From Chalara sp. BL73 (Eukaryota > Ascomycota > Leotiomycetes > Helotiales), in NCBI GenBank assembly GCA_918026815.1, contig CAKJVC010000123.1, forward strand, positions 248,001 through 312,000: 64,000 bases of DNA, read 5' to 3'. A program made the position numbers and the translations under genes. The stretch's first letter is position 1. Every line of letters begins with the position of its first letter. Below the pieces are notes generated by a model. That model made no database searches and was not told the DNA's origin. It saw nothing but the letters and a program-made list of their open reading frames with translations. Of the stretch, positions 21,999-33,647 are shown in pieces.

Positions 21999-23785
21999 TG
22001 CGTAAATATGCTCCCTATATGCCCCTGTATTCACTATCTCAGCAAAGTTGAGTTAACAATAGTGGGCTTTTGTACGTTTCTCTACCAACATGTCGAAGGT
22101 GAAAGGCAAAGTGTTGATTCCTAGCTACCAATCATCAGATCCTCAACATGAGGGGGCACAAATACAGTACCATTCATTGAGTTAACAGACAATAAAACTC
22201 TCGCTGCGTGCAATATTCACTGCAGCAAGACCCTGAGCGCCAAGTAAGACAAGGCTGAAGTTTGAGGATACCGAAATGCGACAGAGGATGATTGTTACCT
22301 CCCAATAGCCAGCTTAGAGAGAATGGAAATTGATATGTGGGTATCACAAATGCCAACATCCCGGCGGCACATCTGCAAGAGTTTAATCTAGTATCTGCTT
22401 CAATTTTTCCTATCATTGCAACGCCATACACTTAACAAAGATCAGATGTTACTTCTTGATGTCTTCTTTTCAAAATAGTAATTCTTACGGTCGTACAAAG
22501 GCTTATAGCCGTCAAGTGTCCTTTCCCCCAATGTGAGAAGATCGTACGATAACTTGAGACAGCAGCTAATGCTCAGAACCTTGCGGCATTGTATCATGAT
22601 CAAGTTTCTTGGCGTTACTCCTTTCCCAAATATCGCTTAATTCTGCCCTCTCTTGGGAAAGCTCATTATGATTAGGTTCTGTGAAAAAAGGTTCGTTTCA
22701 ATGTGCATACTTGAGTATGGCAGAGATTTGGAGGGCGAAGACAGAGCTATTCAAAAAATACATATAAGAGATGCTCAACCTACATATCATTGATATATCC
22801 CACTAGAGAATGCAAGGTAAAACCTTTGGAGACAATCTCACGCCAAGCTTTTGAGGGGTAGCCAGAATAGGAAATACGTCAACAAAGCTCAGCTTACAGA
22901 TATCCATTTGCTAATCTTCGTTCAAAAATTGTGATTTCTAATGTTTTGTGCTAAAACTTTCTTCTACGGTGAGTATCTAACTTCTGTCACTGAGCATGAC
23001 TATTCGACTGTCGGGGTAGAGCCGGTAGAAATCATGTCCCATGTATCCTGCAATCCTCCACTCTCTCTCAGATTTTTTGGTCCCTATCTGCAATAGTAAG
23101 AAGCTTCTGTTCCTTTTTATTCGAAAGTGGTGGTCATTGGGCTTGAGCTTAGCCCTCTCTATGTGATTTAAGTTTATGTACCTCTCAAGATTTTCTCTAC
23201 CCAAGTCATGGCTTGACCAGGATAGCTAGGCGTGCAACAATACTTAATTTAACTCTTATCCTTCTATTTAAGGCTATTTTGAGACTCCAAAAGTGACGTA
23301 TGTTATCTGCATGATGTCCTCGGCAGCCACAACTGGATTATGTAGTCATATGGGAGGGTTCCACTGTTGGATGGCAAGAAACAACCCCTACACTTCCCAA
23401 TGTCATCTTAGGAAGGAAGCAATTGGGACTGATGCTATTTCTCGACACACTAAACTTATGCGCTAAGGTATTGCGGCGGTAATCTTGAGCATTTCTCTTG
23501 TCTTTGGCAACCAATTCTATTCGAATGCCTCAATAACGAACAATTATATCCCAAAATAACTAGTCCCTTTACTATCTCAACACTAAGCTCTAAGAAAATT
23601 GAAACAGGTGTAAAGCTTCTTTAATGTCTTCGAACTAATGTTTCAAACAATGGATCTCTTAGTAACACTAAGGAGGAGGTCTCCCAGGTCTCTAATTGGG
23701 GTGCTCGTCGTTGGTGATGTCATTGGCTCTGAATTACGTGGTCTACCTCAAACTCCTCATTACGATTATGGGGAGGAGAGCGACC
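21999..23785. other. A+T-rich stretch, possible coding scraps
   Basis: No complete gene. A 75-codon minus-strand frame at 22977-23204 is Arg/Lys-rich and somewhat protein-like, but it has a stop immediately upstream and no family match. The rest appears non-coding. Confidence 0.35.
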
Positions 23786-24574
23786 TCACCTCCTTGGGAG
23801 TGTCCATACCAATTTCGATTGCTCCTCTAGCTCTGGGTCAATAGTGTATGATAGCCTTAGTCTGCTCGGCTTACAACGGAATCTTCCGATGGTGGGATCT
23901 TTCAACGCCTTGTACTCTCCCATTGTAAGTTGTTTCTGCTCCATTCGAATGCCCTTTCTCGCCAGTAAATTCTTCTCGATCATAGTCGGTATCTTTTGAA
24001 CCACTTCCAAACCGATCCTTGCTGGCTCACCAGCTATGCCTCTGAAAGATCTTGGTGAATTGTAGCCATACAAGTAAGCGGGTCGATATACCTGCGGTTT
24101 GTAGTCATGGGGATCAAACACTCCATAAATTTCTTCCTCAGGTGTAGCTAATTCGGATGTTGTGTATTCACCCATCTCTACATCTGCATCTTCCATAGAT
24201 TCTTCGATCTGTTCGCCGCTCCCCTGTCTAGCCTCAGCTTGTACCTGGTTGGTGCTATTTGCAATGAGGATTGTAGATTGACCTGTAAGCTCGTAGGAGA
24301 AGCTGTAGCGATCCTGATCATTACTATTATTTGCATCGCCATCGTCCTCTTCTTGCCAGGAGTATATGGTGGGAAATTCGTCGTCAGGGATATGAATTCT
24401 TCCATCTGTGGATGGCCTATATCCACCAGAGCCTGTACTAGTATCTTGATCTGCATCGTCTGGAATTAAAATATCCATGTCTTCATTCAGCATCCTCTGA
24501 TCGCTAGATCTTTTGCTGGGTTCTCCCTCTTTCAAGAAACTTCCATTCCAAGGTTCTCCATTTGTTAGATTCAT
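23786..24574 (-). CDS. Acidic hypothetical protein, possibly truncated
   Basis: A frame of 262 aa from ATG 24574. The first two thirds are acidic and Ser/Thr/Gly-rich (disordered). The last 90 residues are more ordered and basic (GIRMEQKQLTMGEYKALKDP). After the TGA the same frame stays protein-like for about 50 more codons with one further stop (includes SPPHNRNEEFEVDHVIQSQ). The annotated stop may therefore be a nonsense change of an originally longer protein. No domain, signal peptide or membrane segment seen, and the family is not recognised. It lies among pseudogenes, so it may itself be dead. Confidence 0.4.
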   Translation of the reverse strand: MNLTNGEPWNGSFLKEGEPSKRSSDQRMLNEDMDILIPDDADQDTSTGSGGYRPSTDGRIHIPDDEFPTIYSWQEEDDGDANNSNDQDRYSFSYELTGQSTILIANSTNQVQAEARQGSGEQIEESMEDADVEMGEYTTSELATPEEEIYGVFDPHDYKPQVYRPAYLYGYNSPRSFRGIAGEPARIGLEVVQKIPTMIEKNLLARKGIRMEQKQLTMGEYKALKDPTIGRFRCKPSRLRLSYTIDPELEEQSKLVWTLPRR

Positions 24575-25593
24575 CACAATTATGGTACGCTGGAAGATTT
24601 TAATTGTCGCAGATATGTTCCGTTCTTATTTCTGAGGCTAATCAATGATGCAGATGTGTTAGACTTGCGCGAAAAATCATTGGGAATTGAAATGGCTCAC
24701 CTGTCTCCACTTGTCAGGTGGCTTGAGGGGGGGCAATATTGATTACTGCAAGTCACCGAAAACTGGTTAAAGAAGCTAGAACCAATCACCAGATTCGTGG
24801 AAATCTATATGCTAACAACGGTTCTGACTGGAATAGGCAAGAGCGAGTCAATCCAAAAACTTTTAGGATATTCTACAGCATTCAACCAGTTTGCCACTTT
24901 TCGGACAGTGAATTTTACTAAATTAAACTTTCAGGTAAGGCTTGAGCTAATATCGATCAAATATTCTAGACAATAATTAGGACATTTATTACTCAATTGA
25001 GGGACAATAAGGTTCCTGCCATAGCTCCCACAAAGTTTGACAGGAACCACAACACGGTCTAGATTTTACATATGCGATGGCTGCTTCCGCAACTACGGCC
25101 AATCGCCTAGATAGGTAAATTTTTAGACATCTCGGGAAGTACCAAGAATTATTCCGCACATTACGCACACAAGACTTTTTTTCGGGCGAGATTCTGTTGA
25201 AATGACAAATAAAGCTTTATAAAGTCTGCTATTTTCTTTAGGCACGTTAGGCAGGATACTTCTTGGTAATTAGTGGTGTTAGGATCAGAAATGACCAAGA
25301 AATTTAGATTCCAGATGAGTGCCGAAAGTTCAATCACTTGGTGTTCCTTTGGAGGAATGTCATTCAAATATAGCTGGCGTTCTCCAGACGGTATTTAATT
25401 ATATGCTGAGCTATAAAGTTTCCGTCAATTTTCGATGGGAAGCCAAAAAGAGACGACTCAGGGATACACGTTTGAACCGGTTGTGATAACAAGCAGGATT
25501 AGATTAAGTCTTGAGGCTAATTCTTTATCCGACGCCATCACCACTAGTCAGCAGTTGGTTCTCCTTTGGGTGGAAAACTTATTTAAGATTATC
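24575..25593. other. Intergenic stretch in decayed island
   Basis: No supported feature. Short overlapping frames only, A+T-rich. Confidence 0.4.
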
Positions 25594-26155
25594 TCAAAGA
25601 GGAAGCCAGCAACGACGCAACTTGGTTAGATGTCTAGTTCTATATGGTCCAAATCTCTTTGTTTCACGCAAGATTTCTTCCTCCCCAGTCTCTCCAGTGT
25701 GCGCATCCTCAACCTCGATTGTGACTTCTGAAGTTTCGGTACGTGACTTGTTAGTATCCTTCTCTCTTGCTAATTTCAACTCCAAGACCTCCCATAGTTC
25801 TTTGTATGGAATATCTTTCAAATCATCGATCGGCTTAGCGTCCTCACCTTCTGGTCCTTATTTTCTTTGTCTTTGTATTCCCCGAGTTCTTGCTCTCTAA
25901 GCCCTGTGACACACTCTGCCTGATATTCCGCGATCGTCACGCTTCTCGTTACTAAGCTAATAGCTGTAAAAGTGCCTTCGGATTCAGAGTTGAAAATACA
26001 TTTCCGTAACATCTCGTGGTTTCCATCACGGGCTTCCTCCGGAGATTCATCTGGTCTGTACCATCAGTTTCGCAGATTTTGGAGCGATTTTAAAGCGGCC
26101 GTATGGTTTCCAATTCTCCCAAATAACCTTGCTGATCATTGTGCGCAATTTCCAT
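25594..26155 (-). pseudogene. Frameshifted unrecognised gene
   Basis: Coding-like sequence runs from ATG 26155 (MEIAHNDQQGYLGELE) through at least two frame changes (near 26095 and 25863) and one in-frame TGA (near 26066). The joined pieces give a Glu/Lys-rich protein of about 185 residues (includes IAEYQAECVTGLREQELGEY and IPYKELWEVLELKLAREK). At the second break a single base restores continuity between two adjacent open frames. The family is not recognised. The multiple lesions argue against a living gene. Confidence 0.45.
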
Positions 26156-26922
26156 GATTACTCGTATAAGTCGTTATCCTTTTGTGACGCCTATAGTGCT
26201 GCCGATCGCGCTGTCAGTCTATGGCAATGCGCGGTCTTTGTGGGTAGGTGGGCTAGGCGCAGGGAACAGCGAGAGACAAATCAATGTTTAGAGAAGGGCT
26301 ATCGAAGGTGAGCCTGACGAAATCATATATAGCAGTCAATTCACTACTTTGAACAATACAAGTAATCTTTAAAGACCACAACTATACAATATGTTTCCTG
26401 ATTCTTCTTTAGTAAATTCCTGTGGGACGTGACCTACTGCTGTTTGGGGTAGACATCTTGCTGATGATCAGGCAGATTATGGAGCAAGCTGTATGGGTCT
26501 CAATAGTATGTACGAACTCACTTGATGGCATAATATATTTGAAGTCTGAATGATGCGCCATCAAGCTACGGTGATGGGTAAAAGAAGAGATTTAACGTCA
26601 GATGAAAGACAGAAGAGCAGGGGGTGACTGAGAGAGGGATCCAAAATCGGCTTCACCAGGAATCCTACCGATAGGGCGAAGGACCAAGAGCGGATGCTAT
26701 CGACATCTTAATAGTCCCAGACCATTAGCTGTAGTTAGGCTAAAGTAACAAGGTGGCCGAGACTGCAAAATTTTATTTGAGTAAGAAGTAGCTGCTACGA
26801 AGATCCAGATGCTGTCCACTCCTTGGAGTCATAGGAATACCTGGTCGCTCCTGGACTTACCAGTAGAATTCTGGCCCATCAGCTCCAGACAGCACATCAT
26901 TGCTACGTCAAGAATCAACTGT
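26156..26922. other. Intergenic stretch in decayed island
   Basis: No supported feature. Confidence 0.4.
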
Positions 26923-27665
26923 CTATTTTCGTAAAGATCTAGAGCCCTGCTTTGCCTGATATCTGACCATTGTCCAGCATTTGCGCAGGGGGCTACGGCT
27001 TTTGCATTGCCACTTCCCCAGAACCGTGTCCCTCGCCAATCTCTTCTCCCCAGGAGTGACCTCAAATTTATACGCATCGATCCCAAAACGCTTGCAAAAC
27101 TTGATCCGTCGGTCTAAGAAGGCTTCATCGGTCCTCTCCCACAAAATGCGTTGTTGAAGTTTCTTCTGTTGGCGAGCTTCCTTTTTTGCTTCGCGCTCCA
27201 GCCTTGCGATCACCGCCGCAAATGAGTATTTGGTATCCCTGCACCGCTCGCAATGGTCCCACTCTGTGCAAGATCTATGCGCGTCTTTTTGGTCACCGCT
27301 ATCCGTGGATGGGTCGTCCAGGTACTCTCCTTTTATGCCTGATGAATTGTATGCTTCCTTCTCGGCCATATCCACATCCGACTCGTCAGATCCATCAGAA
27401 TCGATTTGAAATCCCTCCTCAGGATCGATATCGTTGATAGATCGGTCACTATAATTTGTGGGGTTGTTCTGGTTTTTGGAACTTGCGGTAGCTTTGATTT
27501 CGAAGGTGTTCTTGGAAGAGAGAAGAGATACTACAAACTGGTCGTGATGCGACGGGATAGTGGAGAGTGTGCTCCTCGGGCGGTGGCAAGATCGAGCAGG
27601 TTTAGGATGGTCTTTGCACCCTCTGTGATGGGATATGGCTCCACTGTACAGATTCTATTAGCCAT
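26923..27665 (-). pseudogene. Frameshifted gene for a charged protein
   Basis: ATG 27665 opens 44 codons (MANRICTVEPYPITEGAKTI...) ending at TAG. The next frame, beginning at the same place, is open for more than 200 codons to the stop at 26923. It encodes an acidic Ser/Asp stretch, then CTEWDHCERCRD with a Cys/His pattern, then a strongly basic helix (LEREAKKEARQQKKLQQRIL). The junction near 27545 needs a one-base shift, and the available GT..AG pairs are too close for an intron. The Cys/His cluster might bind zinc, but the spacing is not one I know. The family is not recognised. Confidence 0.4.
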
Positions 27666-27814
27666 TAGTAGTCGAGCTTTATGCCGAAGGTGGGGAGGCC
27701 AGTGCGACTAATGCATCACGTTCGTAGGCAGAACAATGGTGAAGTATAAAACTTGGCCCAAAGCCTGCGAGCCTTTCGTTTTCAGCACCACAAAGAAACT
27801 ACCTCCTTTAACGA

Positions 27815-28276
27815 TTAGAGACTAACCATAGAGCAAAAACAGACTTTGGATGCTGTTTCGGATGGATACAATGAAGTTTGAGATTGGGGTGGCATATTTC
27901 GTATATTGGCAACCCCATTATCTTTGTGACTCTTGAGTTTTTTTGAGCTATCCCGGCCGCCTGAAGCAGTTGCCTTAACTCCCTCATCACTCAGGAGAAC
28001 CCTTTCTTGTGCTCCAGGTAATTTTGATTCATCGCTACTAGTTGCCTGCGGTCGATGCTCAATGTAATATTTCGAGGTCTGTGGCCGAAACTTCATCCCA
28101 ACGTTAACGCTTGCAATGGTATGGTAGTATGGCGATAAATATCTGAGGGCCAGTACAACATCTTGCTGGCAATGTATTATCTCGCCTAGATATAAAGTGA
28201 TTTCGGTAAAATAATACTTGAGATTGAAATTGTTGATATTATGAATGGTTCGCTTAGTGAATATCAATCACTTCAT
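27815..28276 (-). pseudogene. Unrecognised gene with early nonsense codon
   Basis: ATG 28276 is followed two codons later by TGA (28270-28268), after which the same frame is open for 150 codons to 27815. The protein-like sequence includes YFTEITLYLGEIIHCQQDVV and a Ser/Lys-rich C-terminal part. A TGG-to-TGA change (G to A) would explain the stop. No domain recognised. Initiation elsewhere cannot be excluded. Confidence 0.35.
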
Positions 28277-28472
28277 GGTAGTATTCTCATCAGCCAGTCA
28301 CAGCCTTGCCTATGTGGCGATCCCGCTTCTAAGTAAATACACGAGTTTAAGTGAATATATGAGTTGAAATAGGCAACTATGGGCTTGTGGGCGGGGTTTG
28401 ACAACACTTCCAGCGTCGACTGATTACTCCCTTCTCTAACCAAAATCAAACAGCCGCATTACAAAACCAACT

Positions 28473-29364
28473 GTGGCAGCCTTGAAGAAAATAACTACTT
28501 CTATTGAGATCGATTCCATGAGTAGCGAAGCACTGGTAGAGCGAGTAAAAGCCCAAGGTCTCAGCTCAGATCTACTCAATGCAATTCAAAGAGAAGGCGG
28601 TGTACTCGAGAGGCTCAAGGCACAGATGATCAAACTCTTGATAAAAGATCTTAACAAGATCGTTTTGCAAATATCACTGCGAACAGAGAAGTACGTGAAA
28701 GTCCTAGGCACAGCTAATAACACAGAGCTAATACATCGACTATAGAACCCCAACCTTTCCACAGCCCTGCCAGACTTTATACCATTGTCCATCGAAGTCC
28801 CAGCCTCACCTGCTACACCCCGGATCTTGGATTTAGTAATTTTCGCATTTGTCAGAGATCCTATAAATAAATCAGTGACAGAGAAATTTACCGCCAAGCG
28901 GCATCCAAGCAACGCCTAGAATGCTCCAAATGCGACCCGTTATAAAGTTTTCCCCACCGGCATAGTCAGCAACCCGGTGAGGGATGTGGTCAGCGGTAAG
29001 CACTATATCAATGTCTTGCTGGACATTTTAGAGGTCAGGCAGGAGTATATCAGACACCTACAGCCATTCCTGAGGTCAAAGCACCTAATCGCAAACGTTG
29101 ATGAAGGCTATTTTGGAAATTACGGCAAAAGTGCTGCTACGAGGCACAAGGCACAAGAGGTGTTCTCGAATATCTGCACGAAAAAAAAGAAAGTTTTGTC
29201 CTGGATATGGCAGCTTTGAGCTCAGTCTGGTCCCTTACGACACGGGCGGAAAGGCTGTAGAATATTATCCTGATGATGACCCTCGTTACGATACATTCAA
29301 CGAAGACAGATTGTTCAACTGGCAAATACGGACAGCGGCGTTGAAGAGAACGGAAGTGCTGTAA
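28473..29364 (+). pseudogene. Unrecognised gene with two TAG codons and a frameshift
   Basis: One plus-strand frame runs from about 28473 to 29219, interrupted only by TAG at 28743-28745 and at 28917-28919. Sequence on both sides is coding-like (SSDLLNAIQREGGVLERLKA; HYINVLLDILEVRQEYIRHL). Near an A8 run at 29181-29188 the coding character moves to another frame that stays open to 29364 (contains EYYPDDDPRYDTFNEDRLFN). Both TAGs could come from CAG by a single C-to-T change. The family is not recognised and no convincing ATG was found at the 5' end. Confidence 0.5.
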
Positions 29365-30742
29365 TTCTGGGATAGATAAAAGATAAGCATAGGCCATATT
29401 AAATGGTTGTTTTGAGATGACGCATAATTGAAAAGCATCGGGCTTTCCTGTAGAATATCTTCGGTATCTAAAGGTGGTAATTCTCACAGAGTTCTGAGAC
29501 AATCATCTAAGAAAGAGTTCCTTGTGAAATACTGCTCTGTTGTGAAGCCATTATATTGAAATCTCTTTAAACCCTCATAATGAGAGTGACCATATAACCA
29601 CAAGCAGTGATAAGTTTGAGAGATTCCAAGTCTCCCATCTTGTAAGGATCGTTGATGACTGGCGTCTTTACTACTGCTTGGTAATTTGAAACTACAAGCT
29701 GAATTCTTCTGTGACAAATAATTGCCTAGGTGCAGACGAGGAAAAGAAGTTGATGTTGATCCATAGAATGGGAGTTAGTAGGAGAGCGTCTCTTGAAGGT
29801 CAATATTGCCACAATAAATCCAAAGATTATAAGGCTAGCACGGGATAATAGCTGCCTTTTGGGTCACCCTGAATTATCGTAAAGTTTTGGTCAAGAAATT
29901 TCGTTAAAAACAGCATATTCCTCGATATGTAAAGCAGCATTATCATGTAACCACAACAAACAGCCAGCCTAAATGGCCCAAATGGCAAGCTGATTCAGCT
30001 GTGAGCTAATACTGCAAATATTTCACACGGTCGACACTGGCGATCCATCCACTTTGGCTATGGGTCTCTAACTCTAGGCGCCTGACTTCTTGATCCTTCT
30101 TTACATAGTGGTCGACTTGTCCGAAAAAGGCCCAGCAACCCAACCCCCCCCCCCACGCTGTTAAAATATGTATCTTGTGTATAAATTAACCTTACTGTAT
30201 TCCTTTAACCTTTGTATGATCTCCTATGTATTCTTGCAACAATGTCTAACGTAACTTCAGAGTGATGATATAATAGTGGGCGCCTTATTGCAATCAATCA
30301 TTGTGTAACGAAGGAATTGAGAAGTTGTACCCTTCAATGGGTAGTGGTATGCAAATGCACGCCTTTAAAAATCCAATGGGGTTTTTCAAGATGTCTCTTC
30401 CTACTTGTCCATCCGGATTTCGCTGACGGGTGGGTAGGGCTGATGGGGGGCATTGGAGTTTTGCCATTTAAACAACCAGTTGTCTACACATCTATCTGTT
30501 TTTAGGGAGAGAATCAATGGGGGTGAGTTTGAGGGACTTAACATCACGCTTTAATAAGTGTGCACTCTTCGTCACCGTTCACATGGCTTAGAAAAGGGTT
30601 CAGGGGCTCGCTTATTCTGAGCCCTGTCATTCTTGGCATTGATTTTATGCCTGACATCATCGCAGCGACGAAAGCAACTTTGTAATACAAAAATGACACT
30701 CCAACTATACAAGAATCGAAAGAAATTCTTAAAAGAATCCAA
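29365..30742. other. Intergenic region before NAD(P)HX dehydratase
   Basis: No gene supported. It contains a run of 11 C at 30144-30154. The last few hundred bases probably hold the promoter of the downstream gene. Confidence 0.45.
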
Positions 30743-31873
30743 ATGTCTGAAGGCGGACTCAAGATGTCCCAAGCGACAAAAGATATCCTGCTAAAAGTGC
30801 GCAAAATGGTCCCTCCCATGCTGGAGAAGTTCCACAAAGGTATACCCCTCTCCCCCTCTCCTCAAGAGAGCAGAACTAACCCCGCAGGCCAAATGGGAAG
30901 AGTTGCGGTAATTGGAGGCAGCGAGGACTATACTGGCGCGCCGTACTTCTCAGCAATGGCCAGCGCTCGTCTCGGCGCTGATATGGTATGTTTCCACACG
31001 CCAGAACAAATACAAAGCTGACAGAATCAGAGTCATGTCATCTGCGAACCTCAAGCAGCAGCAGTGATCAAAACCTACTCTCCGAATCTGATGGTACACC
31101 CTTTGATGCGGCAATCCTCCCATGCTAGCACGTCCGACACCTCCTCCTCCATTGCGAAGTCTGTCATTGATATGCTACCCCGCCTACACGTCTTGGTGAT
31201 TGGTCCCGGTCTTGGGCGCGACCAATTGATGCAAGATACATGCGCGAAGGTTATTGAGGCGGCGAAGGATAAGAATATGCCATTTGTACTTGATGCCGAC
31301 GGACTGAACCTCGCCCAGACGAAACCAGAATTAGTGCAGGGATATCGAGAATGTATATTGACGCCGAATGTAGTGGAGTTTGCACGGCTATGCAAGAGTA
31401 AGGGCCTCGATGTGAGCGGCCTTGAGGAGGGGGAGCAGGCGAAGAAACTGGCTAAGGCATTTGGCGGGGTGACTATTATACAGAAAGGGAATAAGGATTA
31501 CATTTCAAATGGAGAGACTACGTTTGTTAGCGATATAGAAGGAGGATTGAAGAGGAGTGGTGGGCAGGGAGATACGCTGACTGGGAGCCTGGCCACGTTT
31601 CTAGCATGGAGGAAAGCATATCTGGATAAGCTATGGGATCATGAAGGGGATCTCGATTCTGTGGAATTACTGGCTTTGGCAGCTTTTGGAGGAAGTGCTC
31701 TGACAAGAGTGAGTAATATTTGCCCGGTTCTGCTATGACGACTGCTAATCTTCCAGGAATGCTCGAGATTAGCTTTTGCAAAGAAGGGACGGAGCTTGCA
31801 GGCGAGTGATCTCACAGAGGAGGTTCATGTTGCCTTCTTGAACCTTTTTGACGAGCCGTCTCCAAAATTATGA
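30743..31873 (+). CDS. nnr2: ATP-dependent (S)-NAD(P)H-hydrate dehydratase
   Basis: Four exons, 30743-30839, 30888-30985, 31031-31708 and 31757-31873, all GT-AG, giving 329 aa, the normal length for the eukaryotic enzyme. It repairs the hydrated, inactive forms of NADH and NADPH, using ATP to dehydrate the S epimer. Recognisable blocks: [20 protein letters not shown] at the N-terminal nucleotide fold, ADMSHVICEP across the second intron, [20 protein letters not shown], and the ribokinase-like GGQGDTLTG near residue 242 containing the catalytic Asp. I see no clear mitochondrial presequence, so it may be cytosolic. Frame continuity across all three introns supports the model strongly. Confidence 0.95.
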
Positions 31874-32491
31874 TATAGCCACGATATCCATGAACCAAAA
31901 TGTGTAATTCGCAATCACCTGTATTCATCTAAATGGTTTATATATGCATGTTGTAGATCTTAGAATCACGTAGGTTCCCACCCTAAAAACAAAAATAATT
32001 CAGTGGCAAGCTCTTCAGCAAGGCGATGGATGAGATAGCCTGACATTGCCCAAGAACCAGCATGTAATCATACCAACCACTCGAAAACAGATACCCATGT
32101 GCCAGAAAAACGCCAATGCGTATGCATATTCCCACGGGTGGCAATTCATGGGGCCTTAATATATGACACTCCAATAGCACGCACTTCATTCTGTGCTCTC
32201 CACGGAAGGGAACGCCATACCGCAGCAGGCGTAACACTCTTCATGCTCAAAAGTCTTGGCAGATTGACTCATTCAAAACCAATAAACAAGATGCGAAGTA
32301 CAGTAGAAGGCGAATTGAGTGTCGCTAATTTTTATACATAACTTTTTTAAGGGACTGTGGGGTAAGCCTGTGGCTTGTGTGGCTTGTACAGCGAGGTACC
32401 TTAAAAAGGCAGAATGGCAATAACCTCCCATTTCTTCTCCCTTTCACTTTTTTCTACCCCGCCAGAGTCAGCGCTTTCGTGTCATTCAATT
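31874..32491. other. Intergenic region
   Basis: 3' flank of the dehydratase gene and left flank of a transposase relic. No other feature seen; I did not find a terminal inverted repeat for the relic here. Confidence 0.4.
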
Positions 32492-32840
32492 ATGGCTCCG
32501 CCATTAAATGCTGCACAGCATATTTTGATCGAAACTTTGCTAAAAGAAGGGTTTGAGACCAAGCTAGTGCTCCATACGCGCCGTCCAGAGAATCCATCGG
32601 AAGAGACAGCAGCCCGAAATGCCTATCCCAAGACCAAACCATGTCGGCCGTCGTAGCTGTATTATATCGCCAATGAAAAAAGTCCTCTTTGATATACTAA
32701 CTAAACAACCCTATCTATATCGATGCGAGATGACAGTCTTCCTCTATCGTCGTTTTTGTAGAAAGATTTCGGAACGATCGATTGGTCAGATTTTGCAATC
32801 AATAGGCTGGATACAAACTACAATCCATTATATTATATAA
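32492..32840 (+). mobile_element. Relic of a Tc1/mariner-type transposase (N-terminal part)
   Basis: ATG 32492 opens MAPPLNAAQHILIETLLKEG, which is like the first helix-turn-helix of a common fungal Tc1/mariner-like transposase. After a frame change near 32630 the second module is readable (KKVLFDILTKQPYLYRCEMT and CRKISERSIGQILQSIGWIQ). The catalytic DDE part is absent; the sequence turns A+T-rich non-coding after 32840. This is therefore a truncated, frameshifted copy. It differs in sequence from the intact element at 4.9-6.2 kb. Confidence 0.75.
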
Positions 32841-33647
32841 TAACGGGATGTCGACTTTCGGAATTATTATCTGTATAAGATATTGCAGTATAAGTTTTAC
32901 TAACTTATCTTTGTTGATAAGTCCGGTTATAATAGAATGGCTAAATATAGACGCTGAAGATGGTCTCTAAAGGATTCTTCCCTTATTTAAGTCATAAAGT
33001 TCGGTCGTGGAAAACGATGGCACATTCTTCCAATATATATACAAAATGGCATTATATTAAGGCAAATATATCAAAAATTAACAGACAGTAATTGTTTTGA
33101 GGATTTTATTACCCAGTTATAATAACTTGTTGCACAATGCGCGACAGTTCCACTCCTGCGACTGAGGGAATCCCGAGACGGTTTAGAGGCTAAGTTAACC
33201 TCCATGTAGGTCGTTTCCATGAGAGCCGGGTCTAATCCCCACTCTCTTCATCACTCAAACACGGTCACTACTTTAACAAGACCTTCTCCCTAAAACCTTC
33301 GTTCGGCTGTAAAATCGTTACTGCAGAAGTGCGTATTGATAACTATAGTAATCAACGACCTCTAGGAACAGGTCGAACGGCTTGGGGACGGTATATGAAG
33401 TCTGGGAAGCAAAAGGCTCAGAGAAGCATCCATAGCACCAGTAGCGCAAGTGCAATGAGAATACCACACCGAAGGCAGAATTTTGTCTATTCGTGCTAGT
33501 CCATTTATCACCGGCCTTCAAAACCAATCAGGACAATCAGAATTCAATCGGATTGACAAACTGAAACCCTCTTCGTGGCAATCTGGCTTTCATCACTCGG
33601 CTAATATCTAGCCTATCAACACCATCAAATGCGGCCCTACCCATACA
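32841..33647. other. A+T-rich intergenic region
   Basis: No gene supported. A tRNA-like stretch around 33170-33240 was examined and rejected. Confidence 0.4.

Noticed and set aside
22977..23204. 75-codon basic minus-strand frame
   Set aside because: Protein-like composition but a stop directly upstream, no ATG-led start of its own family and no matching exon nearby.
30144..30154. Run of 11 C residues
   Set aside because: A simple homopolymer without further pattern.
33170..33240. tRNA-like stretch with GGGTCTAATCCC resembling a T-arm
   Set aside because: Acceptor, D and anticodon stems do not pair properly and no standard anticodon loop forms; at best a degenerate tRNA-derived sequence.
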